Position numbers and translations under genes: made by a program
Origin: Cloacimonetes bacterium SCGC AAA252-N17
GTDB taxonomy: Bacteria; Cloacimonadota; Cloacimonadia; JGIOTU-2
Direction: 5' to 3'
NCBI GenBank assembly: GCA_000404785.1
Contig: ASNI01000052.1
Location: forward strand, 1 to 7,870
DNA: 7,870 nt
Notes under the pieces: model-generated
The model's input: only the letters and a program-made list of their open reading frames with translations
The model's database searches: none
What the model was told of the DNA's origin: nothing
In this document: positions 1 through 6,190 of the stretch, one piece after another
Numbering within the stretch: the stretch's first letter is position 1
Layout: each line of letters begins with the position of its first letter

Positions 1-103
1 TTGCGAATAATTACCAATAAAATTCTATATATCACACTTCAAAATCCAAAATCCAGATATTTATGCTTTGTTGAAAGATGAAGTACAAAAACATACCGCT
101 AAT

Positions 104-121
104 CCCCCAACTGGGGTTTTT
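104..121 (+). terminator. Possible weak intrinsic terminator
   Basis: A run of Cs pairs with GGGG (113-116) across a short loop, giving a 4-bp G:C stem that is followed directly by five Ts (117-121). The T-run lies on the plus side only, so it would stop a plus-strand transcript entering from beyond the left edge and converging on the minus-strand gene that ends at 131. The stem is short. On the minus strand the hairpin is followed by GATTAGC rather than a U-tract, so it is a poor terminator for that gene. Confidence 0.35.
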
Positions 122-130
122 AAAGTGAAC

Positions 131-1336
131 TCATTTATTATTTAATAATAAATAGAAATCATACCTAAGTTCAACGATTGCATCAATATCTAAATTAAGT
201 GAACCAGTATAAGATATGTATTGTGGATAAATAAAAATTATTATTCTTTTCTTATAAAAATAATTATTATTAAATAATAAGTGAGAGTAATTAAATGTTA
301 ATTTATGCTTTGATTTCTGAAATCCAAATTCTTTTTCTACTTGAAAAAACGGTTGAAATAACTCAACATTAAATTCTTTCAATCTTATTTTATCAAAATC
401 ATAAATAGCTGTCCACGCAGAAAAGGGCCATATATCAAAATATGAATCGTCTCCAATACTAAATTTATAATATTCTGAGCCAATGATGAAATCATAATTT
501 CTAAATTTTTTCTCAACATTAAATCGTGCAAAAAATAAAGAGAATTTATCCAATTTACAAAACTTTTGGTCTTGATATTCAAAATAGGCAGAAGCATTCA
601 TTTCTGACACAAAAAATCTTAATGTGTAATTTTTGTAAAACCATTCGTTATCCCATTTAATATTTTTACCCGTAATATCGCTTGGATATTTATCACTATT
701 GTTTTTATCTGATATAATTTGCTGATGAGTTAGTGTGCTTGTAAAATGTTGGTTTTTATACCCAACTTTCTTATCAATGATTGCATACCCAAATGGAAAA
801 TAGGATGACAGGCTGTGGATATCATATTCTAACTTATGCCTATTGTATCTGATGCCTAGAAATATCAAAAATTGATGATGCCCAATTTGTTTTTCTAATC
901 CTAATAAACTGCCGATCTTATTGGTCTTTTCAAGATAAAGCTTGAATTTTGTTTTTTTTGATAATTGGTAAACAAAATCAAAACTGAGGAAAATATCATC
1001 CTGATTTATATAGGTTTCATCTTCTTTACGGTCAATATCATTTATGAAATAATATCCATTTCGTTTGCATAAATTTAATTTTGCTGTAAGATTAGAAACT
1101 GTTTCTCGCTGACAAAAACAAATATGACTATTCTCTAAAATGATTTTATAATCATCTTTATTGTAATGATAAATATCATAGTAATCAGAGATAAAGAAAG
1201 AGCCATTTTTTTGTTCTTGAAAAAAAAGAGAAGGTGGCGGAAGCCCAACAACCTTCTCCAAATCATCATAAAGCGAAAAACTATTTATTGTATTATAACT
1301 CAGGATAAAAAGAATCAATAATAAATAGTTCTTCAC
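131..1336 (-). CDS. Probable outer-membrane beta-barrel protein, unknown function
   Basis: This 401-residue protein belongs to no family I recognise. Residues 1-21 look like a Sec signal peptide: Lys-3, then a hydrophobic run, with possible cleavage after NSFS. The rest has no hydrophobic helix long enough to span a membrane. It is instead rich in alternating aromatic/hydrophobic and polar residues (for example 116-124, 154-163, 238-253, 265-275, 345-355, 365-376, 383-398), the pattern of amphipathic beta-strands, and it ends in a strand-like segment. This suggests an outer-membrane barrel, which is inference. The start is GTG: the overlapping ATG one base upstream would read straight into TGA. 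A GGAGGAGGAG purine run encoded in the end of the preceding lipoprotein gene (1360-1351) serves as ribosome-binding site, with a rather long 14-base spacer. The stop-to-start gap is 9 bases, so the two genes are probably one transcript and their products may act together in the envelope. The gene looks visibly more AT-rich than the aldolase and TolC genes. Confidence 0.75.
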   Translation of the reverse strand: MKNYLLLILFILSYNTINSFSLYDDLEKVVGLPPPSLFFQEQKNGSFFISDYYDIYHYNKDDYKIILENSHICFCQRETVSNLTAKLNLCKRNGYYFINDIDRKEDETYINQDDIFLSFDFVYQLSKKTKFKLYLEKTNKIGSLLGLEKQIGHHQFLIFLGIRYNRHKLEYDIHSLSSYFPFGYAIIDKKVGYKNQHFTSTLTHQQIISDKNNSDKYPSDITGKNIKWDNEWFYKNYTLRFFVSEMNASAYFEYQDQKFCKLDKFSLFFARFNVEKKFRNYDFIIGSEYYKFSIGDDSYFDIWPFSAWTAIYDFDKIRLKEFNVELFQPFFQVEKEFGFQKSKHKLTFNYSHLLFNNNYFYKKRIIIFIYPQYISYTGSLNLDIDAIVELRYDFYLLLNNK

Positions 1337-1345
1337 ATTTATAAA

Positions 1346-2908
1346 TTATTCTCCTCCTCCAAATAATGACAACCAAGCATCACGATCCATATCTGGGAAA
1401 ATTCCGCCAAATGTATAATCTGGAAAGTATGGCATTTCTTCATCCAAATTAATATGATTACCATCTCCATCTAAGAAGAAAATTGGTTCATCCAGTTCAC
1501 ATTCCCATTCATTCCAATAAATATAATATACATTAGTAAAAGTATGTTCTACATCATTCTCATCCCAATATGAATAATTACCATTTGGATTCTCCCACTC
1601 ATTTTGCAAATCTAAAACCAACACAATATTCATTGCATCATTCCATTCATGATAAGGTAAATAATCTTTCATATCAGTTAAACCTGGGTCAAAGTATGCG
1701 GAAAAATCAATAGTAAATTGTTCATCCTCTCCGTCACCATCAAAATCTTCAGTAAATGTCACAGGTCCTGTAATGAGCTCATTTAGCCAATCAAGTACAT
1801 CTTGTAACGAATTCCAATCTTGCATAAAGTTTGGTGCATCCTCCGGGTGGTCAGCAATATCATTATCGAGTTCTATAAGATATTCTATTTTAATAATATC
1901 ATTATCTTGATCATCTGTTTCTGCTAAGATTTTGTCTCTTGCTAATGTTAGTTTTTCTATCATTGCGACTAAATCATCCTGAATGCCAGCACCACTATTA
2001 CCAGTACGATATGCTAAAAATTCTTCTCTGTTTTCCAGATTATTTTTTAACATACTAATGATAATAGAATCATTAACAGCTTCAGTATAACCCCAGTACT
2101 CATGGATAAATAATGTGTCACCAATTTGCTCACTTTCAATATACCAATCATCATAATCATCTTGCAAACTATCAAGCCAATCATAAGAATCATTTTCATC
2201 AAGAATATCAACATCATACAGAGTTATCTCGCGGAAGCCTGCACAGACTGCATAAATAGAGGATTCAAAAAGACAGATTTCGCCTGCATCCAATTCTAAT
2301 ATTTCTTCTCCTGTATTTATTGGTATAAAAGTAGTGTCTGCAATATTTTCGGCTTTCTCTAAATATACCAATGCATTTTCAAGTTTTGGTAACACATTGT
2401 TATCAATAAGATTTTGCAAAGTAGCAAATATAAGGTCATCATCTCCTCGCAATGCATGAATAAAATAAGATGCCTGAATCTCTGAAGCTTTTATCAGAAA
2501 GCTGTATTGATTTTTTAGTAACCGCTTACCACCACCGTCTTGGGTAAATTCGTTAATTAACTCCCATACCTCATCATCATAGTTGACACTTACTACTTCT
2601 AAAATACCCATTCCAAAATTTGCTAATGCATTATCTTCATCAAGAGCCAAAGCTTGTTGGAATATAGCTCTGATACCATTGTAGACTGCCTCAGGAAAGA
2701 CATCCTCTCCACTTTGAGGATCCTCTGGTTCTTCTGCTTCAAGAATTGCCGTGTTTAACAGCGAGAATGCTGCTTGAGACAAACTGTCAGCTTGTTCCGT
2801 ATCACCTGGACCAGGTTCAGTTGTACCATTTTTACCACAAGAGATAGCTAATAATGCAATCAAGATGCCTGAAAAAGCCAGAATAAGTAAATTCTTCTTT
2901 TTTTTCAT
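1346..2908 (-). CDS. Acidic lipoprotein, possible TPR and calcium-loop motifs
   Basis: This 520-residue protein has a lipoprotein signal: KKKK at 2-5, a hydrophobic stretch at 7-22 and a lipobox ending in Cys-24 (LAISC), so it should be acylated and anchored in a membrane facing the periplasm or cell surface. A Gly/Pro/Glu linker (25-40) follows. Residues about 74-106 (YNGIRAIFQQALALDEDNA and onward) read like one TPR helix pair, and further helical segments run to about 190. The remainder is strongly acidic and rich in Trp and Tyr. Two stretches resemble calcium-binding loops: DFDGDGEDE at 388-396, and DGDGNHINLDEE at 480-491, which has acidic or Asn side chains at loop positions 1, 3, 5 and 12. 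The start ATG has a strong AGGAGG (2918-2913) only 4 bases upstream. The gene precedes, and is probably co-translated with, a putative outer-membrane protein. I do not recognise the family; the TPR and calcium-binding readings are tentative. Confidence 0.8.
   Translation of the reverse strand: MKKKKNLLILAFSGILIALLAISCGKNGTTEPGPGDTEQADSLSQAAFSLLNTAILEAEEPEDPQSGEDVFPEAVYNGIRAIFQQALALDEDNALANFGMGILEVVSVNYDDEVWELINEFTQDGGGKRLLKNQYSFLIKASEIQASYFIHALRGDDDLIFATLQNLIDNNVLPKLENALVYLEKAENIADTTFIPINTGEEILELDAGEICLFESSIYAVCAGFREITLYDVDILDENDSYDWLDSLQDDYDDWYIESEQIGDTLFIHEYWGYTEAVNDSIIISMLKNNLENREEFLAYRTGNSGAGIQDDLVAMIEKLTLARDKILAETDDQDNDIIKIEYLIELDNDIADHPEDAPNFMQDWNSLQDVLDWLNELITGPVTFTEDFDGDGEDEQFTIDFSAYFDPGLTDMKDYLPYHEWNDAMNIVLVLDLQNEWENPNGNYSYWDENDVEHTFTNVYYIYWNEWECELDEPIFFLDGDGNHINLDEEMPYFPDYTFGGIFPDMDRDAWLSLFGGGE
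1351..1360 (-). promoter_or_regulatory. Ribosome-binding site inside the upstream gene
   Basis: Read on the minus strand this is GGAGGAGGAG, which encodes the last Gly-Gly-Gly-Glu of the lipoprotein and also complements the 16S rRNA 3' end for the GTG start at 1336. The stretch is both C-terminal codons and translation signal. No other Shine-Dalgarno sequence lies in the 9-base gap. Confidence 0.55.
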
Positions 2909-3006
2909 TAATCCTCCTAGATTAGTGTTTGGATTTTTTTTTACTTTTAAAGTATCCTGTCTCGGGTTGTTTTTTGTTTTTTCCTATCTTAGAAATTAAC
3001 ATAAAT

Positions 3007-3018
3007 AAGCCGAAGCTT
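3007..3018 (-). terminator. Weak UUCG hairpin after the aldolase gene
   Basis: The 197-base gap 2909-3105 separates the aldolase stop from the lipoprotein start. Read on the minus strand it holds AAGC-TTCG-GCTT, a 4-bp stem closed by a stable UUCG tetraloop, followed by a U-rich stretch (ATTTATGTTAATTT). This could be a weak terminator for the aldolase transcript or part of the lipoprotein leader. I see no other convincing hairpin, and no clean promoter, in the gap. Confidence 0.25.
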
Positions 3019-3103
3019 TACTACATTATTACGTCTTCAAGTTTACATACAGTATTTAACCTTCATCTCTAAAATTATACGCTCGATGTCAAGTTTTTCA
3101 TTA

Positions 3104-4075
3104 TTATGCTTTTCCTGCAGAACCAAGCACGTTCTTATTCTTGTGCTCATACATGGCAATCAGCTCTGTTCTTGCGGGTCCAAGATATTTTCTTGGGTCA
3201 AAGGCAGAAGGATTCTTTGCAAGGAATTCGCGTATGATCGCTGTCATGGCGAGTCTTCCATCGGAATCAATATTTATCTTGCAAACCGCAGACTTCGTGG
3301 CTTTTCTCAGTTGATCTTCAGGAACTCCGGCAGTGCCGTGCATATCACCACCATATTCATTTATGATCTTGATATATTTGGGCATAACAGAAGAAGAGCC
3401 ATGAAGCACGATAGGAAATCCGGGGATTCTATGTTCGATCTCTTCAAGAATATCAAAACGAAGTGGAGGAATCTCCTCACCCGGACCTACTTTGAATTTA
3501 TAAGCACCATGTGAAGTGCCGATCGAAATTGCAAGAGAGTCAACACCTGTTCTGTTCACAAAATCTTCTACATCATCAGGATCTGTGTAGTGAGAAACTT
3601 CTGAAGAGACATCATCTTCTATACCTGCAAGAACACCCAATTCACCTTCTACAGAGACATCATGCTGATGGGCATATTCTACAACTTTTTTAGTAAGTGC
3701 GATATTTTCTTCATATGGAAGTGAAGAGCCGTCTATCATAACAGACGAGAAGCCATATTCAATACAGCTCACACAGAGTTCATAGCTATCTCCATGATCA
3801 AGATGCATAGCCACAGGAACTTCTTTACCCATTTGCTTCATCATTTCGATGGCGCCCTGCCCCATATAGCGCAGCAGTGTTTCATTTGCATATTTTCTGG
3901 CACCTTTCGAAATCTGCAATATCACTGGCGAAGCAGTATTCACACATGCAGTAATGATCGCCTGTAGCTGTTCCATATTGTTAAAATTGTAGGCGGGGAT
4001 GGCATATTTACCATCCATCGCCTTTTTAAACATCTCACGCGTATTTTTAAATCCTAATTCTGTATAATGTACCAT
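3104..4075 (-). CDS. fba: Class II fructose-1,6-bisphosphate aldolase
   Basis: This is the zinc-dependent cytosolic aldolase that cleaves fructose 1,6-bisphosphate to dihydroxyacetone phosphate and glyceraldehyde 3-phosphate, and runs in reverse in gluconeogenesis. With the start used here it has 323 residues. The class II signatures are in order: HLDHGDS (91-97), with catalytic Asp-93 and zinc ligand His-94; VEGELG (142-147), which supplies the zinc-binding Glu; GTSHGAYK (186-193), with zinc ligand His-189; VLHGSS (223-228), with zinc ligand His-225; and the phosphate/DHAP-binding NIDSDGR (268-274). The end, LGPAR...NVLGSAGKA, is typical of the Bacteroidota/Chlorobiota-like form. An in-frame ATG at 4108 would add 11 residues (MSKKKRKNREL), but that segment is only the preceding gene's Glu/Lys tail read in another frame. 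The ATG at 4075 starts the conserved MVHYTELG and has AGGGA, overlapping the upstream TAG, as ribosome-binding site. The 7-base gap to the membrane-protein gene suggests coupled translation. No catalytic residue is missing. Confidence 0.96.
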   Translation of the reverse strand: MVHYTELGFKNTREMFKKAMDGKYAIPAYNFNNMEQLQAIITACVNTASPVILQISKGARKYANETLLRYMGQGAIEMMKQMGKEVPVAMHLDHGDSYELCVSCIEYGFSSVMIDGSSLPYEENIALTKKVVEYAHQHDVSVEGELGVLAGIEDDVSSEVSHYTDPDDVEDFVNRTGVDSLAISIGTSHGAYKFKVGPGEEIPPLRFDILEEIEHRIPGFPIVLHGSSSVMPKYIKIINEYGGDMHGTAGVPEDQLRKATKSAVCKINIDSDGRLAMTAIIREFLAKNPSAFDPRKYLGPARTELIAMYEHKNKNVLGSAGKA

Positions 4076-4082
4076 AAGTTCC

Positions 4083-5186
4083 CTATTCTTTCTCTTTTTC
4101 TTCGACATCGACCTCGAGGTCCACTTCTTCCTCGACTACTTCATCTTCCTTTTTATCTTCTTCATCTTCATCGGTTGAGACATCTTCCTCGTCATCTTTT
4201 CTCTTTGGATAGAATTTATCCTGTGATGAAAGATAAATGAAGGTTTGGGCAGCGGTCATGTAATTGAAAAAATAGGAATAGAGTATTGCAGCGATGAAGA
4301 TAAGGAATATACTAATTATGAAGCCGGGGATCAGGTAGTAGCCGCCTATTCCGAATCCCATATTCAAACCCGGGAAAAGAAGTACAATAAATCCAAAGAA
4401 TTTCGGAATGGTTATCTTTGCAAATTCCTGTCCCATAATAAGATGAGCACCCCAGCTTGTAAGCGCAACTGCTCCCTGAACAACAGCAAAAACAAAGCAG
4501 AATGCGATACACCCGACTATCCACGATAGTACATGAGTGGCAATGATGTATACGCCATGATCTTTAATAAGATGGAATAAACTGATGATGCTATCCATTG
4601 CAGATTCCTGCTCCACGCCAACGATCACTGCTCCATAGGTACAGGTGAAACAAAGAATGACAAGAGCCAGTACTGCAAAGAGCGAGATTGCAAAGGGAAT
4701 CAAATACATGATCGAAAGCCATAACGAGCCCACATACGGTATCATGCCGATCACATAAAAGAAAAGAAGACCAAGTGCAATGAGGACAAAGAGCAGAATC
4801 CAACCTAACACATAAAATACAAAGGTCTTAATATTCTTTCCTAAGAATTTAAACACGTCTTTCCAGCCGACAAATATCTCATCATCGACTACTTCCGTTC
4901 GTATAGAGAACGCAATACTCATTTTTGCGATGAACATAATAAAAGCAATGAGAATAATCCCGATTATCGATTTCACAGAAAACAGTTTCACGGCAATAAG
5001 CATACTATCTCTCGTTCCGAACATTGCCATCGGTTTGAGAAGAGTGTCGAAAATGAGAAAATAGGCAACGAGTCCCATAAGTATGTACGCCACACCTGAT
5101 ATCATCAAACGATGAAATCGGAATGAATGATTCCACGCTTTAAAGATATCCTTGAACTTGAAAACCTTAGCTTGTTTTTCTTCCAT
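4083..5186 (-). CDS. Polytopic inner-membrane protein with acidic C-terminal tail
   Basis: This 367-residue protein is not assignable to a family from sequence alone. A short basic N-terminus (about 1-27, including FRFHR) precedes roughly six to eight membrane helices, at about 28-50, 72-95, 120-147, 157-190, 213-245, 262-278 and 285-315. Between the second and third lies a soluble loop (96-119). Residues 329-367 form a low-complexity tail made almost only of Glu, Asp, Lys and Val (for example DDEEDVSTDEDEEDKKEDE), which probably lies in the cytoplasm. There is no signal peptide and no recognisable transporter or enzyme motif. The start ATG has AAGGAGA (5197-5191) at good spacing. It is the first gene of a probable two-gene operon with the aldolase, whose ribosome-binding site overlaps its stop codon. 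Its promoter should lie in the divergent region shared with the TetR-type gene. A functional link to the aldolase is possible but unproven. Confidence 0.85.
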   Translation of the reverse strand: MEEKQAKVFKFKDIFKAWNHSFRFHRLMISGVAYILMGLVAYFLIFDTLLKPMAMFGTRDSMLIAVKLFSVKSIIGIILIAFIMFIAKMSIAFSIRTEVVDDEIFVGWKDVFKFLGKNIKTFVFYVLGWILLFVLIALGLLFFYVIGMIPYVGSLWLSIMYLIPFAISLFAVLALVILCFTCTYGAVIVGVEQESAMDSIISLFHLIKDHGVYIIATHVLSWIVGCIAFCFVFAVVQGAVALTSWGAHLIMGQEFAKITIPKFFGFIVLLFPGLNMGFGIGGYYLIPGFIISIFLIFIAAILYSYFFNYMTAAQTFIYLSSQDKFYPKRKDDEEDVSTDEDEEDKKEDEVVEEEVDLEVDVEEKEKE

Positions 5187-5224
5187 ATCATCTCCTTACG
5201 GATGTATTATTAATGTTGTTCATT

Positions 5225-5253
5225 TTTTAAGCCATGTTCGGATTTGATGTCAA
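5225..5253 (-). promoter_or_regulatory. Candidate promoter for membrane protein and aldolase
   Basis: On the minus strand TTGACA (5253-5248) is followed, after 17 bases, by TTAAAA (5230-5225). The -35 box is perfect but the -10 box is poor. Transcription would start about 30 bases before the AAGGAG and ATG of the membrane-protein gene. It lies back-to-back with the regulator's candidate promoter, 28 bases away. Confidence 0.35.
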
Positions 5254-5281
5254 TTATTATTAAATTGAAAGTAAAAATAAT

Positions 5282-5312
5282 TTGACAGAGAAAATGGAAA
5301 CCCAAGTAATTT
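5282..5312 (+). promoter_or_regulatory. Candidate promoter of the TetR-type regulator gene
   Basis: TTGACA (5282-5287) is a perfect -35 box. The downstream box is either AGTAAT (5305-5310, spacing 17) or TAATTT (5307-5312, spacing 19); the latter continues into G, close to the TAnnTTTG box used in Bacteroidota. The downstream edge touches the first half-site of the operator array, so a bound regulator would block transcription of its own gene. Confidence 0.45.
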
Positions 5313-5339
5313 GAACCAATTCATTTCTGAATTAATTCA
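5312..5339 (+). promoter_or_regulatory. Probable TetR-type operator array, TGAA/TTCA half-sites
   Basis: Four half-sites alternate at an exact 8-base step: TGAA at 5312, TTCA at 5320, TGAA at 5328 and TTCA at 5336. They form two TGAA-N4-TTCA units repeated every 16 bases. The second is a perfect 12-base palindrome (TGAATTAATTCA, 5328-5339), and an inverted repeat AATTCA-N4-TGAATT (5318-5333) bridges both. The array lies between the -10 box and the regulator's ribosome-binding site, where an autorepressor would bind. Two dimers on opposite or staggered faces, as known for some TetR-family proteins such as QacR, would fit. Assigning it to this regulator is inference. Confidence 0.55.
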
Positions 5340-5354
5340 TTTTTTGGAGAATAT

Positions 5355-5906
5355 ATGAGCGTATTAAGAGAAAAAAAGAAATCCGAAAGGAAAGACCGAA
5401 TCTTTTCTGCAGCAGTCGATCTTTTTAATGAAAAAGGATTTTCAAACACCTCGATGCAGGATATTGCAGAAAATTCCAATCTTGCTGTCGGAACGCTCTA
5501 CAATTACTTTCCTTCAAAGAACGACCTTCTTCTTGAGATCATGCAGGATGAAATGGAAATCACTATCACAGAGAGTAGTGCCCTCTTCAACGATGTAAAT
5601 CTGCAAGATAAAAGTGCTAAAGATATCATAAAGTTGCTTGCAAAAAAGATTTTTAGTGTTCCCCTACTCGTCAACAAAGAAAGTTTGAAAGAGATCTTCA
5701 TTGCAACTTTCTCTTCAAATGTTTATATGAAAAATGGTATGATACTGGACCTCGAACTTATGAAAACCTTTCAATATTTGCTGGAGCGGCTTCAAAAAGC
5801 AAACATGATCAACCGGGAAATGAATATATTCAGCGCAACAAAAATTTTCTATTCTAATTATGATGATTCAAATGATGATGTATCTTTTCGAACCGGGAAT
5901 GGATAA
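5355..5906 (+). CDS. TetR/AcrR-family regulator, probably frameshifted near its end
   Basis: This reads as 183 residues. The N-terminal DNA-binding domain is clear: basic start (KKKSERKDR, 8-15), helix RIFSAAVDLFNEKGF (15-29), then the helix-turn-helix TSMQDIAENSNLAVGTLYNYFPSKNDLL (32-59), which matches the family's TxxxIAxxAGVSxGTxYxYFxSKxxLL pattern. The remainder (about 62-183) is the helical ligand-binding and dimerisation domain; the ligand cannot be read from the sequence. Residues from about 168 on (SNYDDSNDDVSFRTGNG) are polar and unlike a TetR end, while another frame continues sensibly to 5970. With a single-base correction in or near the A5T4 tract (5840-5848) the gene would run 5355-5970 and give 204 residues, the usual family length. 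GGAG (5346-5349) sits 5 bases before the ATG. The neighbouring efflux genes downstream and the half-site array upstream suggest an autoregulated efflux repressor. This could be a real mutation or a sequencing error. Confidence 0.88.
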   Translation: MSVLREKKKSERKDRIFSAAVDLFNEKGFSNTSMQDIAENSNLAVGTLYNYFPSKNDLLLEIMQDEMEITITESSALFNDVNLQDKSAKDIIKLLAKKIFSVPLLVNKESLKEIFIATFSSNVYMKNGMILDLELMKTFQYLLERLQKANMINREMNIFSATKIFYSNYDDSNDDVSFRTGNG

Positions 5907-5970
5907 AGAAAAACTGTTTGAAAACACAGATGAAATGATTGACCTGATCTTTCAGGGTATGAAACCATAA
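5854..5970 (+). pseudogene. Displaced C-terminus of the TetR-type regulator
   Basis: Read from 5854 in the frame one base later than the regulator, this gives LIMMIQMMMYLFEPG, then MDKEKLF and DLIFQGMKP before TAA at 5968-5970. Hydrophobic Met-rich helix, FEPG-M-DKE, and a final amphipathic helix ending in GMKP are what I expect for the last two helices of a TetR/AcrR ligand domain. The frame is open back to 5824 but has no start codon with a ribosome-binding site, so it is not an independent gene. It supports a frameshift somewhere between 5824 and about 5860. Confidence 0.7.
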
Positions 5971-6092
5971 ATATAAGTTAGAAAGAGAAAAATGCTGAAC
6001 CACGAAACACACGAAATTAATAAAATAACGTTGAGTTTACTCTAAAAAGTGCGTAATTAGAAATATGTTAGAAAATGCATCAAATATTTGGA

Positions 6093-6108
6093 AACCGATA
6101 AATCGGTT
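6093..6108. repeat. Small hairpin 1 of the element
   Basis: AACCGAT-AA-ATCGGTT is a perfect 7-bp stem with a 2-base loop as written (in RNA the inner pairs would open to a larger loop). It is near-identical in outline to the hairpin at 6175-6190 and is preceded, after a short palindrome, by AATGCAT. Confidence 0.75.
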
Positions 6109-6126
6109 ACAATTAGCTATCTTCCT

Positions 6127-6156
6127 ATTAACCACCAACTTAAGTTGGTGGTTAAT
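6127..6156. repeat. Perfect 30-base central palindrome
   Basis: Fifteen bases (6127-6141) are followed immediately by their exact reverse complement (6142-6156), with the axis at ACTT|AAGT; the core on each arm is ACCACCAACTT / AAGTTGGTGGT. No base is left unpaired in DNA, and a T:G pair outside would extend it in RNA. It lies near the middle of the 207-base element and is its strongest symmetry. No T-run follows on either strand, so it is not a standard terminator. Confidence 0.85.
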
Positions 6157-6174
6157 GAAACAAAAAAATGCATT

Positions 6175-6190
6175 AACCGTTTTAACGGTT
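6175..6190. repeat. Small hairpin 2 of the element
   Basis: AACCGTT-TT-AACGGTT is a perfect 7-bp stem with a 2-base loop. Compared with the hairpin at 6093-6108, the sixth stem pair is T:A instead of A:T, a paired change that keeps the fold. It is preceded directly by AATGCATT. Confidence 0.75.

Noticed and set aside
11..149. An open plus-strand frame at the left edge reading ...ALLKDEVQKHTANPPTGVFKV....
   Set aside because: It looks slightly protein-like, but a stop lies at 8-10, there is no good start or ribosome-binding site, and it overlaps the end of the minus-strand gene. A gene remnant cannot be excluded without flanking sequence.
3074..3092. TTGACA and a perfect TATAAT on the minus strand upstream of the lipoprotein gene.
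   Set aside because: The boxes are only 7 bases apart, far from the usual 16-19, and neither has a convincing partner at proper distance. One of the two might still be used.
2909..3103. A riboswitch or leader RNA before the lipoprotein gene.
   Set aside because: The stretch is AT-rich with only a 4-bp UUCG hairpin and a short ACTTTTAAAGT palindrome; no known aptamer core is recognisable.
3086..3693. Two plus-strand open frames opposite the aldolase gene.
   Set aside because: They are antisense to a strongly conserved enzyme, lack ribosome-binding sites and have no plausible protein features.
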